Source: Pseudidiomarina terrestris
Lineage (GTDB): Bacteria > Pseudomonadota > Gammaproteobacteria > Enterobacterales > Alteromonadaceae
DNA: 64,000 bases
Assembly (NCBI RefSeq): GCF_030466405.1
Contig: NZ_JAGGJF010000003.1
Coordinates: 310,001 to 374,000 of the forward strand
Direction: 5' to 3'
The translations under genes were made by a program, and so were the position numbers. Position 1 is the stretch's first letter. The number at the start of each line of letters is the position of its first letter. A model generated the notes under the pieces. That model was not told where the DNA came from and did not search any database. It saw only the letters and a program-made list of their open reading frames with translations. Shown piece by piece: positions 46,643 to 55,600 of this stretch.

Positions 46643-46966
46643 ATGTTAATGAATAACATCATAGAAGACGAAATCAGGTGCAAATGCACGAAACGGATTG
46701 CTGAGATATTTCGAGTTGATAAAGGAAGCTTAGGCGACGATACCGATTTAACAAAACTGTGTGAGGCCCAATCGGCAAGGTTTTGGAAACGTAACGTGGC
46801 TGATAAGGTGCTAGATGATATAAGAGATGCTGCGGGTAAAGAGTCGCTCAAACTGCTAAATAGTGGTGAATTCGAGGTGAGAACTTTTGCTGACTATGTC
46901 CGGTTTATGCAGATATGTTACGAAGAAAATCCGAGACTTGTTCAAATAGTGATAGGTGAGGTTTGA
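46643..46966 (+). CDS. Small ORF with weak acyl-carrier-like pattern, possible immunity gene
   Basis: 107 aa (or 105 from the ATG at 46649), cytosolic. KRIAEIFRVDKGSLGDDTDL followed by FEVRTFADYVRFM recalls small four-helix ACP-like proteins such as DUF1493, but no phosphopantetheine DSL motif is present, so it would not carry acyl groups. It is in frame with the toxin-44-like fragment before it, so it could also be translated as a fusion. There is no strong ribosome-binding site. Immunity is a guess from position. Confidence 0.45.
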   Translation: MLMNNIIEDEIRCKCTKRIAEIFRVDKGSLGDDTDLTKLCEAQSARFWKRNVADKVLDDIRDAAGKESLKLLNSGEFEVRTFADYVRFMQICYEENPRLVQIVIGEV

Positions 46967-47087
46967 CGTGCCTGCAGAAGCCGTTTCGATGACATCTCCC
47001 GGAAATTATTCTTTGTTCTTGGGAGACAACAACTGCCAAGATTATGTAGATAGAGTGATCGATAACTATAAGAAGCTGAGTGACTAA
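46956..47087 (+). pseudogene. Tail of a toxin with an NNCQDYVD motif
   Basis: The frame opens at 46956 and reads VPAEAVSMTSPGNYSLFLGD then NNCQDYVDRVIDNYKKLSD. Ends of this form (NNCQD-x2-D) are seen at the C-terminus of Rhs toxins, where the NC may belong to a papain/NlpC-like fold; that link is weak. It stops 2 bp before the next gene, as a toxin would before its immunity gene. Upstream parts are missing. Confidence 0.45.
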
Positions 47088-47089
47088 AA

Positions 47090-47572
47090 ATGAAAATCGC
47101 GGTTGTTCTTGTTCTTGTTCTTGTGGCTATTGTATCCGTCATGGGGCTCCCATATATCTATCGATTACTTGATCTGTATACGGCAAATCAAGAGAAGTTT
47201 CTGCCAATTGCTCAAGCCAACCTCACTGAAGATTTATATAAACTTGATTTTTCACCCCCGCGCTCGGGGTATTTTGAGGTTGGATTGCTATCCAAGGATG
47301 GGGTTTCGGTCGAAACTTTGCAGACACTATCGATGAATGGTCATTTAAAAATAGAGCGTGGTCGAGATGTATTATGGGAGATGGATATAGATAAACCTCT
47401 TCATTTTCGGTCTCCTAATAATCCCGAAATAGTTAATAAGGCAATTCTATTTCAGTTTCCCGTTAACACGCTGATCAATAGTACACCGTTGAAGATAAGC
47501 TACCAGCCTGAAAGTGACGAACCTAACACAAAGTTCCCTATAATTTATGTTTCGATTAGCGCAGCGTACTAG
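47090..47572 (+). CDS. Membrane-anchored putative immunity protein
   Basis: 160 aa. The N-terminal helix (about 2-22, VVLVLVLVAIVSVMGLPYIY) anchors a beta-rich domain (about 45-160: GYFEVGLLSKDGVSVE, HLKIERGRDVLWEMDI, KFPIIYVSISAAY). The pattern is that of a periplasmic beta-sandwich. No family is recognised with confidence. It starts 2 bp after the NNCQDYVD tail and its stop touches the next Rhs relic, so it is the fixed partner of a lost toxin. Confidence 0.55.
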   Translation: MKIAVVLVLVLVAIVSVMGLPYIYRLLDLYTANQEKFLPIAQANLTEDLYKLDFSPPRSGYFEVGLLSKDGVSVETLQTLSMNGHLKIERGRDVLWEMDIDKPLHFRSPNNPEIVNKAILFQFPVNTLINSTPLKISYQPESDEPNTKFPIIYVSISAAY

Positions 47573-47577
47573 TATAG

Positions 47578-48195
47578 GGGCTGAATATCGGCTTTACTCC
47601 AGGCATCTTGCCTTCCACCCTTCGGGTCATCGCAAGCGATGTTCAAACATGTTCCAGACATGTTTGTCCAGGTCAATACTGGGACAACGAGAGCGGCACA
47701 TGGCAGAACTGGCATCGTGATTACGACCCAAGCACGGGGCGCTATATTCAGTCGGACCCGATTGGGTTGAGCGGTCGCTTAAACACTTATGCCTACGCAT
47801 CGTCAAACCCGATTATTAGAACTGACTATTATGGGTTGGCTGACTGTAATCAGCAAAAAGATTGTGTGCAAGAACCACTAAATAGGTACTCTATGGAAAA
47901 GTCTGTAAATGCGATAGTCGGATTCGGAGTAGGTTCATCGATGTTTGGTTCTTCGGCTCAAGCTTTGAATAAGACAGCTAAAAAACCAAGAGGTGGAATT
48001 GCTGGAGGTGGTCCTAGCGGTCGTTATACGAGCTATTCCCGGCGGTTTTTTGGAAATGGCTGGGGTCGTACGCTAGGTAAAACAGCGATAAGCTCAGTAG
48101 CCAAGCTAACTGGAATTATTGGCGCTGGGGTAGGTGCATGGTCCCAGCATTACAATGCATTTCAAGCTTATATGGAGTGCGTCGATGGCAATTGA
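47578..48195 (+). pseudogene. Rhs core relic 2 with a Gly-rich C-terminal tip
   Basis: About 205 codons open from 47578 without a good start (a TTG at 47608 is possible). GLNIGFTPG is split from PGQYWDNESGTWQNWH by a 69-bp insertion; then DYDPSTGRYIQSDPIGLSG and NTYAYASSNPII finish the Rhs core at about 47845. The tip (about 115 residues) is rich in Gly, Ser and Ala with hydrophobic stretches: SVNAIVGFGVGSSMFGSS and SSVAKLTGIIGAGVGAWS. It may be a membrane-active or still unnamed toxin. Its end overlaps the next gene by 11 bp. Delivery parts are lacking. Confidence 0.7.
47599..47672 (+). repeat. 69-bp palindromic insertion in an Rhs core, flanked by CCAGG
   Basis: CCAGG at 47599-47603 and 47668-47672 flanks 64 bp that contain the dyads ATCGC-AA-GCGAT and CAAACATGT-TCC-AGACATGTTTG. 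Compared with the normal core (GFPGQYWD), 69 bp or 23 codons are extra, so the frame is kept. It looks like a REP- or MITE-like element with a 5-bp target duplication. Confidence 0.6.
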
Positions 48196-48565
48196 TTTTG
48201 ACGCACGCAAAGCCGCGTTAGATATTCTAACGAAATTGGACATGGGTAGTATCAAGCTCCAAGAGCTGGAGAATGAGTGGCCTCGCTCTCAAGACCCAGC
48301 GTTGAATGGGATTAAGCGCTGGCTTTGGACACTTTATAGTGATGAAGATGACGTACTTACAGTACGGCAATTGTCTGATTGCGATCAAAGGACCTTAGCC
48401 AACTGTAAGTTGTTTCTAGCATCAAACTACGAGTTTCCGATGAAAGAATTAACTGCTATCTCCAAAGCAAAGGAAAAGCTACGATGGGGGGTGGAGTGGA
48501 ACGCAGAGTGTACTCTTCCCGACTACGACAGTTGGCCTTTCCCTAGAGAAATAAAAGACAACTAG
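48185..48565 (+). CDS. Cytosolic putative immunity protein for the Gly-rich tip
   Basis: 126 aa from the ATG at 48185, six bases after GGAGTG. No signal or membrane segment. Helical start (DFDARKAALDILTKLDMG), Trp-rich middle (GIKRWLWTLYSDEDDV) and a WPFP end. No family recognised. The 11-bp overlap with the end of the Rhs tip strongly suggests the immunity gene of that tip, and a cytosolic place of action for the toxin. Confidence 0.6.
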   Translation: MAIDFDARKAALDILTKLDMGSIKLQELENEWPRSQDPALNGIKRWLWTLYSDEDDVLTVRQLSDCDQRTLANCKLFLASNYEFPMKELTAISKAKEKLRWGVEWNAECTLPDYDSWPFPREIKDN

Positions 48566-48924
48566 GCTGGGTCGAGTCACTTTATGAAAACTGGTCTTAC
48601 ATTAGCGGGTACCTAGGAACTCAATGACCACTTAGCTCGCCCGCATAAAGTAACCGATGACACGAAAGCAGTCGTTTGGGAGGCAGACTTGCAAAGCTTT
48701 GACCGTAGTGTTGTGAATTCTAGTGTAAACATCCCCTAATTAGTGCCACGCATTTTTAGAGGTCTGTTTGTTCGTTTTACGGTAGAGTTCAGAGTTCTGT
48801 GTCAGCTAGACGGTCCTTACGACACGGTAGCGCTTAGCTACGATGCTGCGGGGAGTTACAGCATCGTGTTTGCTAAAAGTTGCAGAAAGGGAACCAAAAA
48901 AGGTTGGCGGTCACGCCCTTGCCG
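48566..48924. other. 359-bp gap with Rhs relic 3 and a dyad
   Basis: 48608-48739 still translates as NDHLARPHKVTDDTKAVVWE then LQSFDRSVVNSSVNIP and stops, a third Rhs core piece. The rest has no supported gene. A 9-bp dyad, ACGATGCTG (48840-48848) with CAGCATCGT (48859-48867), follows. The region is the right edge of the island, before rsd. Confidence 0.7.
48622..48731 (+). repeat. Direct repeat of the Rhs core, copy 2
   Basis: Second copy of the 110-bp core segment at 46421-46530, same direction. Encodes NDHLARPHKVTDDTKAV. Confidence 0.8.
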
Positions 48925-49395
48925 CTAGAGTAAACGATGCTGTTCCAGGGCGTGCAAGAGGCGATCTTCAAACTCCATCCGCAGTTCCAGTGCTTCTGCG
49001 AGGCCAGATAAGTGACGGTCAAAGTCGTCGAAGTGCGTATCATCGACACTATTGCCATATTGGTCGTGGAAGGCGAGGGCGACTTCTGTAGTTTCGCTGA
49101 TCAGAGGGAAAAGCTCAGCGGCAAGCTCTTGCGTTTCAGCGGGCTTATCGCCACAGTTCGCTATAATCTGGTCGTAAATCTCGAAGTGGCCTGCGGAAAC
49201 GTAATCCACCAGTAATCCACAAAAGTTACGCACATCTTCCGCCGCCGGGAGCGCTGACGTTTCTTTGTCATAAGGTGGCAATCCTGCAAGCTTGAAATAT
49301 TCGATGAGCAGAAGTTGGCGTTCCTGTAGCCAGGTATCGATCGCCTGATGGGCTCCGCCCCAACGTTGTTTGGCTTGTTCTTGTCGCTTCAGCAT
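48925..49395 (-). CDS. rsd: Regulator of sigma D (Rsd/AlgQ family)
   Basis: 156 aa from the ATG at 49395, behind GAAGGAGAGG. Like E. coli Rsd (158) it should bind sigma-70 and free RNA polymerase for other sigma factors in stationary phase. The family blocks are WLQERQLLLIEYFKLAGL, FCGLLVDYVSAGHFEIYDQI (about 59-78) and the acidic end ALELRMEFEDRLL. It is divergent from nudC, as in E. coli. An upstream start at 49425 would lack a ribosome-binding site. Confidence 0.88.
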   Translation of the reverse strand: MLKRQEQAKQRWGGAHQAIDTWLQERQLLLIEYFKLAGLPPYDKETSALPAAEDVRNFCGLLVDYVSAGHFEIYDQIIANCGDKPAETQELAAELFPLISETTEVALAFHDQYGNSVDDTHFDDFDRHLSGLAEALELRMEFEDRLLHALEQHRLL

Positions 49396-49483
49396 GCTTA
49401 CCTCTCCTTCTATGCGTAGTGTCAATCTTCCGATGATGCTAAGCTTAGGTCAATAGTTTTTACCATATAGATAAAATGCCATT

Positions 49484-50305
49484 ATGACAAAACCTTATCA
49501 ACGTCCTTCTGCTGACGAGCCGGCCTGGTGGTTTATTTGTGCCGGTGGTGAGATTGTTCTTGATGACGATCATCAGCCTCCTCATGGCCGCGCTGAAGAG
49601 TTACCGCTGCCTACCCTGGATGAGTACCAAATTATCTGGTTGGGAGAAGTGCGCGAGCGTAGTTGCTACCTGGTATTGGCCGACTATGGCGATGATGCCT
49701 TTGCCGCCCTTGGCGAGTTCCAGTCGCTGCGGCCCTTGATCGAAAAGCACGATGAAGAAATGTTTTCGATGGCGTCACGGGCAAAGCAGATTACGGAGTT
49801 TGTTTCCACGCACCGGTTTTGTGGTCGCTGTGGCGCCCGCATGCAAGCGGTTGACTGGGAACTGGCAATGCAATGCCACACCTGTAAGCATCGCTGCTAC
49901 CCGCGTATTTCGCCGTGTATTATCGTCGCCATTCGCAATGGTAAGAAAATTCTTCTGGCCCGCGGTGAACGACACCCGCCCGGACTCTATTCGGTTCTGG
50001 CGGGCTTTGTTGAGTCAGGCGAAACTCTTGAACAGACGCTGGCACGGGAGGTCATGGAAGAGGCAGGCATCAAAGTCAAAAACGTTCAGTATGTCTGCAG
50101 TCAGCCATGGCCATTCCCTAATTCTCTCATGATGGGCTTTACCGCAGAGTGGGAAAGTGGCGACCTGCACTTTGATCCTTTTGAGCTGGAAGACGGTGCC
50201 TGGTATGGATTTGATGAATTACCGGATATCCCCCTGCCAGGTACCATCGCGAATCGCTTGATCGAAACCGTAAAAGCGCAAATAGAGCAAGAATCTGAGA
50301 CCTGA
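49484..50305 (+). CDS. nudC: NAD(+)/NADH diphosphatase
   Basis: 273 aa, near E. coli NudC (257). The zinc ribbon is CGRCGARM and CHTCKHRCYPR (about 108-146). The Nudix box GFVESGETLEQTLAREVMEE, then AGI (about 178-200), is complete; SQPWPFPNSLMMGF is the NudC-specific SQPWPFPxS motif. It hydrolyses NADH and removes NAD caps from RNA. It is followed by hemE 69 bp on. Confidence 0.95.
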   Translation: MTKPYQRPSADEPAWWFICAGGEIVLDDDHQPPHGRAEELPLPTLDEYQIIWLGEVRERSCYLVLADYGDDAFAALGEFQSLRPLIEKHDEEMFSMASRAKQITEFVSTHRFCGRCGARMQAVDWELAMQCHTCKHRCYPRISPCIIVAIRNGKKILLARGERHPPGLYSVLAGFVESGETLEQTLAREVMEEAGIKVKNVQYVCSQPWPFPNSLMMGFTAEWESGDLHFDPFELEDGAWYGFDELPDIPLPGTIANRLIETVKAQIEQESET

Positions 50306-50374
50306 GACTGATAGAATAGCGTCGCAATTTTTGACCGGCCAATCTTTAAAGTTAAACATGGGTAGTACAAGCGA

Positions 50375-51439
50375 ATGAGTACTTTGCAGAATGATCTCTA
50401 TTTACGTGCATTGTTGCGAGAGCCGACAGAGCGCACCCCGATTTGGATGATGCGCCAGGCAGGCAGGTATTTGCCTGAGTATCGCGAGATCCGTAAAGAA
50501 GCTGGCGATTTTATGACGCTATGCAAGAATCCGGAGCTGGCATGTGAGGTCACTATGCAGCCGCTGCGTCGATTCCCACTGGATGCCGCCATTTTGTTTT
50601 CAGACATTCTGACCATCCCAGATGCGATGGGGCTGGGCCTCTATTTTGAAACCGGCGAAGGTCCAAAATTTGAGCGTCCCGTTCGCGATTTAGCCGCGAT
50701 CAATAAATTAGCGGTGCCGGATCCTGAGCAAGAACTCGGTTATGTGATGAATGCCGTGCGTACTATTCGTCGCGAACTTAAAGGTTCAGTGCCACTGATC
50801 GGTTTTTCTGGCAGCCCGTGGACGCTGGCGACCTACATGGTCGAAGGTGGCAGTACCAAAAACTTCAGCGAAGTGAAAAAGTTGATGTTTGCTGAGCCAC
50901 AGGCAATGCATAAGTTGCTGGATACGTTGGCGCAGTCGGTCACAAGTTATTTGAATGCGCAGATTGCTGCGGGTGCGCAAGCCGTTATGGTTTTCGATAC
51001 CTGGGGTGGTGTGCTGAGCCCACGCGATTACCGCGAATTCTCGCTGCGTTACATGCAACAGATTGTGGATGGGCTGACACGGGAAAACGAAGGGCGTCGT
51101 GTACCTGTCACCTTGTTTACCAAAAATGCTGGCCCCTGGTTGGACGAAATGGCCAAAACCGGTGCAGATGCTTTGGGCGTCGATTGGACCACAGATCTTG
51201 CCGATGCGCGCAAATTAGTGCAGGACAAAGTCGCCTTACAGGGCAATATGGACCCTAGCATGCTATACGCGTCGCCAGCACGAATTGAAGAAGAAGTGGC
51301 AAGCATTCTGGCAAGTTATGGCCACGGCCACGGTCATGTATTTAACCTTGGCCACGGCATTCACCCGCAAGTCGATCCAGACCACGCAAAAGCGTTTATT
51401 GAAGCCGTGCATAAGCTCAGCCCTGCCTATCACCGCTAA
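50375..51439 (+). CDS. hemE: Uroporphyrinogen decarboxylase
   Basis: 354 aa, same length as E. coli HemE. It turns uroporphyrinogen III into coproporphyrinogen III in haem synthesis. [16 protein letters not shown] (about 22-37) and [16 protein letters not shown] (about 147-162) are the conserved substrate motifs; the catalytic Asp lies in [14 protein letters not shown] (about 74-87). The order rsd/nudC-hemE equals that in E. coli. Confidence 0.97.
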   Translation: MSTLQNDLYLRALLREPTERTPIWMMRQAGRYLPEYREIRKEAGDFMTLCKNPELACEVTMQPLRRFPLDAAILFSDILTIPDAMGLGLYFETGEGPKFERPVRDLAAINKLAVPDPEQELGYVMNAVRTIRRELKGSVPLIGFSGSPWTLATYMVEGGSTKNFSEVKKLMFAEPQAMHKLLDTLAQSVTSYLNAQIAAGAQAVMVFDTWGGVLSPRDYREFSLRYMQQIVDGLTRENEGRRVPVTLFTKNAGPWLDEMAKTGADALGVDWTTDLADARKLVQDKVALQGNMDPSMLYASPARIEEEVASILASYGHGHGHVFNLGHGIHPQVDPDHAKAFIEAVHKLSPAYHR

Positions 51440-51548
51440 TTTGCGGTAAACCTCAACGAATCGGCGGTAAGCGGGGCTGCCGCCGGGTCGTGTCACTGTA
51501 CAATACCGCCATAGTGTTAGAATTCCTTCACAGCACGTCGGGGAGTAG

Positions 51549-52604
51549 ATGGCGGTGGCAAAATTTTTTAATCCGGTTTCCTTAATCGTCGCACTGTTAG
51601 CATTAGCGGCGGCTTATTTCATTTTCATTCATGAACCAGTCATTGAAGAGCAGCGAGCGCAAGACGCCGTTCCTGTTAAAGTGACTGCGGCTGAGATTAA
51701 ACCTTTTCGCGATATCATTGCAGCTATTGGTACCGCTCAGGCGAATGAGTCGGTAGTGATCACTGCGCAAACCCAGGAAAAAGTGGTCGCGGTTCATTTC
51801 AGCGATGGCCAGACCGTATCAGCGGGTGATTTACTGGTTGAACTTGATGCGCGCGAAGAACAAGCCCGCGTGCAGGAGCTGAAGTTCCGCCTGGCAGAAG
51901 CGAAACGCCAATACCAACGGTTACAGGACCTGGCCCGCCAGAACGCCGCCTCACAGCAGCAGCTTGAAACTCAGGATGTTGTGGTTAAAGAAATTGTGGC
52001 ATTACTTGAAGTTGCTGAAACCCAGCTGGCGCAAAAACGCATCGTCGCGCCATTTGACGGCCGTTTAGGTATTCGTCAGATTAGCGTGGGCTCGCTGGTG
52101 GCACCAGGACAAGAAATCACCACCCTTGATGACATTACCCCGATCAAACTGGATTTCAGTGTACCAGAACTGGTGTTCGCCAGCCTGGCAATTGACCAGA
52201 CGATTACTGCGCTAAGCGGTGCTTACCCGGGACGCGAGTTTCAGGGCATCATCCGCAGTATTGATTCGCGGGTAGATCCGCTCACGCGCTCAATTTTAGT
52301 GCGCGCCGAAGTTCCTAATGAGAACCTTTTGTTGCGTCCGGGTATGCTGTTGCGGGTCGAGTTATTGCGCAGTGTTGATAGCGTTATGCTGCTGCCTGAG
52401 CGCGCCGTGGTCCCCATGGATACCCGGCATTTTGTGTATGTCGTTGACGAAGATAACATCGCCAGAGAGCGCCAGATTACCATCGGTCGTCGTCAGCCGG
52501 GCGTTGTGGAAATTCTTGATGGCCTTGAGCCTGGCGAACAGATTGTAACTGAAGGCATCGTGCGCATGCGCGATGGCATCGAAGTTACCATTAAGGAGAG
52601 CTAA
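51549..52604 (+). CDS. RND efflux pump periplasmic adaptor (membrane-fusion protein)
   Basis: 351 aa. One N-terminal helix (about 10-25) anchors it in the inner membrane. The barrel-sandwich (about 60-90 and 155-190: VVAVHFSDGQTVSAGDLLVE, KRIVAPFDGRLGIRQISVG) encloses a short coiled hairpin; beta-barrel and membrane-proximal domains follow (PIKLDFSVPE, LRPGMLLRVELLR). GGGGAG lies close to the start. It precedes the pump gene by 2 bp, so it forms one operon. No outer-membrane channel gene is nearby. Confidence 0.93.
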   Translation: MAVAKFFNPVSLIVALLALAAAYFIFIHEPVIEEQRAQDAVPVKVTAAEIKPFRDIIAAIGTAQANESVVITAQTQEKVVAVHFSDGQTVSAGDLLVELDAREEQARVQELKFRLAEAKRQYQRLQDLARQNAASQQQLETQDVVVKEIVALLEVAETQLAQKRIVAPFDGRLGIRQISVGSLVAPGQEITTLDDITPIKLDFSVPELVFASLAIDQTITALSGAYPGREFQGIIRSIDSRVDPLTRSILVRAEVPNENLLLRPGMLLRVELLRSVDSVMLLPERAVVPMDTRHFVYVVDEDNIARERQITIGRRQPGVVEILDGLEPGEQIVTEGIVRMRDGIEVTIKES

Positions 52605-52606
52605 TC

Positions 52607-55600
52607 ATGTTGCTCTCCGATGTCTCCGTAAAGCGTCCGGTATTTGCAACCGTCGTCAACCTGTTACTGATCGTCTTCGGTATTGTGTGTTTTACCATGC
52701 TGCCGTTGCGCGAATATCCTGATATTGATCCGCCAGTGGTGTCCATTGATACCAGCTACCCCGGCGCATCTGCAGAGATCGTTGAAACCCAGATCACCCA
52801 GCCTATCGAAGACCGGATCAGCGGTATCGAAGGCATCAAAAATATAAGTTCAAGCAGCCGCAACGGTCGCTCCCGCATCACCATTGATTTTAACCTCAGT
52901 CGTGATGTCGACTCTGCCGCCAACGATGTGCGTGATCGGGTGTCGCGGGTGGTGGATAACTTGCCCGAGCAGGTCGACCCTCCTGAAGTGTCGAAGGCCA
53001 ACTCCGATGAAACCACCGTGGTGTGGTACAACCTGCGTAGCGAAAACCTCAGTATTCTGGAATTGACCGACTATGCTGACCGCTATATCGTCGAGCGCTT
53101 GTCAGTGGTCGACGGCGTGGCCCGGGTTAACCTCGGTGGTGAGCGCCGGTACGCCATGCGGGTCTGGCTTGATCGCGATGCAATGGCGGCCCGGGGCATT
53201 ACCGTGGCCGATATCGAAAGTCGCTTACGTTCCGAGAACGTCGAGTTACCTGCCGGTGAAGTCGAATCCGTTGATCGGGAGTTTACCGTCCGCGTGGCGC
53301 GCACGTATCTCAACCCCGACGATTTCAGATTACTGGCTATAAAACGCGGTGACAGTGGGCAACTGGTGCGACTCGGTGAAGTTGCGCGGATCGAGATGGG
53401 CTCGGAAGACGACAAAACCGAATTCCGCGGTAACGGCATCAATATGATTGGTATTGGTGTCATTAAACAATCAAAAGCGAACACGCTCGAAGTGGTGGAG
53501 AGTGTCCGGAGTGAGATCGAAACCATCCAGCAGACCTTGCCGGAATCGATGATCATTGTGCCGAGTTACGATTCGTCCATCTTCATTAAAGGTTCGATCG
53601 ACGAAGTCTACAACACCCTCGGTATCGCCATGGGACTGGTGGTGGTGGTGATCTACTTGTTCCTTGGCAACATTCGCGCCACCCTGATCCCGGCGCTGAC
53701 AGTGCCGGTGGCGATCATTGCCTCCTACATCGCGCTCTTTGCCATGGGATTCTCGGTGAACCTGCTGACCTTGTTGGCCTTAGTGCTGGCAATTGGTCTG
53801 GTGGTGGATGACTCGATCGTGGTGCTGGAGAATATTTACCGGCGCGTGGAAGCGGGTGAACCGCCCTTATTAGCCGCGTATCGGGGTGCACGCGAGGTTG
53901 GTTTTGCGGTGGTGGCGACCACCCTGGTGTTAATTGCGGTGTTCGTGCCTCTGGCATTTCTGGATGGGAATATCGGCCAGCTCTTCACCGAATTTGCGCT
54001 GGCGATTGCCGCGGCGGTGCTCTGTTCGAGTATTGCTGCGTTAACTTTGTCACCCATGCTGAGCTCGAAGATCCTCCGTCGCCGCGAACGCACCAGTCGT
54101 TTTGGGCGCGGCATGGATAGCTTCTTTAACTGGGTTGAAGAAGGTTATGGGCGTGTTCTAAAACGTACCCTGGCCTACCCGTGGCTGGCGGTGGTGCTGG
54201 TGATACTCGCGACACTGGTGTCTTACAACATGCTGAAGCTGGTGCCGCAGGAATTTGTGCCACCAGAAGACCGCGGCACCTTCTTTGTCATGGTGCGCAG
54301 TGCTGAAGGCGCGAGTTTCGAATCCAACGCCGCACACATGCGCGAAATCGAAGCCTTGCTCTTACCTTATGTGGATGAAGGCAAGATTGACCGTCTCTTA
54401 GTCCGTGCTCCGGGCTGGGGCAACTCAGCAGGTATTGCCATCGTTGGCGCGGTGCCATTCGACGAACGTGAATGGAGTACCTTCGAGCTGATGGACGAAG
54501 TCAGTGCCAAGCTCAATCAGGTCAGTGGGGTGCGGGCGTTCGCCTTTATGCGTAGCGGTATCTCCGGTGGCAGCGGGCGACCGGTGCAGTTCGTCCTGCA
54601 GGGCAATACCTATGATCAGCTTGCCGCTTATCGCGACATCGTGATTGAGGAAGCGAGCAAAAATCCGAATTTACTCGAGCTTGACAGCGACTTTAAACAA
54701 ACGCTGCCACAGTTACTGATCCAGATCGATCAGACCCGTGCTGCTGATATGGGCGTATCGGTCGGCGATATTGGCCGTACCCTCGAAACCATGTTGGGCG
54801 AGCGGCGGGTGACCACCTATCTGGACCGTGGCGAAGAATACGATGTGATACTGGAAGGTGAACGTGCGGATTATCGTGATCCGACCGCCATCGACCAGAT
54901 TTACGTGCGCTCTGACAGCAGTGGTGAGTTAATTCCATTAGCGAACCTGGTGACCATTGAAGAGCGGGCCACCTCGGGTCAGCTTAACCGCTACAACCGG
55001 ATGCGCAGTATCACCATTGAAGCCAACTTAGCCGAAGGCTATTCACTGGGCGATGCCCTGGCTTATTTAGAGAATATTGTGGCGGAAAAACTGCCTGATG
55101 ATGTGTCGATTGATTACAAAGGTGAGTCGCAGCTGTATCAGGAAAGCGGCAGCTCAGTGATATTTGTTTTCGCGCTGGCGCTCGTCATCGCTTATCTGGT
55201 GCTTGCGGCTCAGTTCGAGAGCTTCATTCACCCGCTGGTAATCATGTTGATGGTGCCCATTGCGATTCTGGGGGCGGCTTTTGGTTTGTACTTCACCGAT
55301 CTCACGCTCAATATCTACAGTCAGATAGGTATCGTCATGCTGATTGGGTTAGCGGCTAAAAACGGTATTCTTATCGTGGAATTCGCGAATCAGCTGCGTG
55401 ATGCCGGGCATGACTTCGATGAGGCACTGATCCGCGCCTCGCAGCAGCGCTTACGCCCCATCGTGATGACCGCTTTTACCACCTTAATGAGCGCGGTGCC
55501 GCTCATCCTGGGCACCGGGCCGGGTGCTGAAAGCCGCATGGTCATTGGTACGGTGATCTTCTGCGGGGTGGCGTTCTCAGCCTTCCTGACGATTTTTGTG

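Noticed and set aside
48840-48867. Dyad as terminator of rsd
   Set aside because: The 9-bp stem is good but no T run follows on the minus strand; it lies in decayed Rhs DNA.
51462-51485. Terminator between hemE and the RND adaptor gene
   Set aside because: CGGCGG and CCGCCG can pair around a 12-nt loop, but no T run follows and the stem is short.
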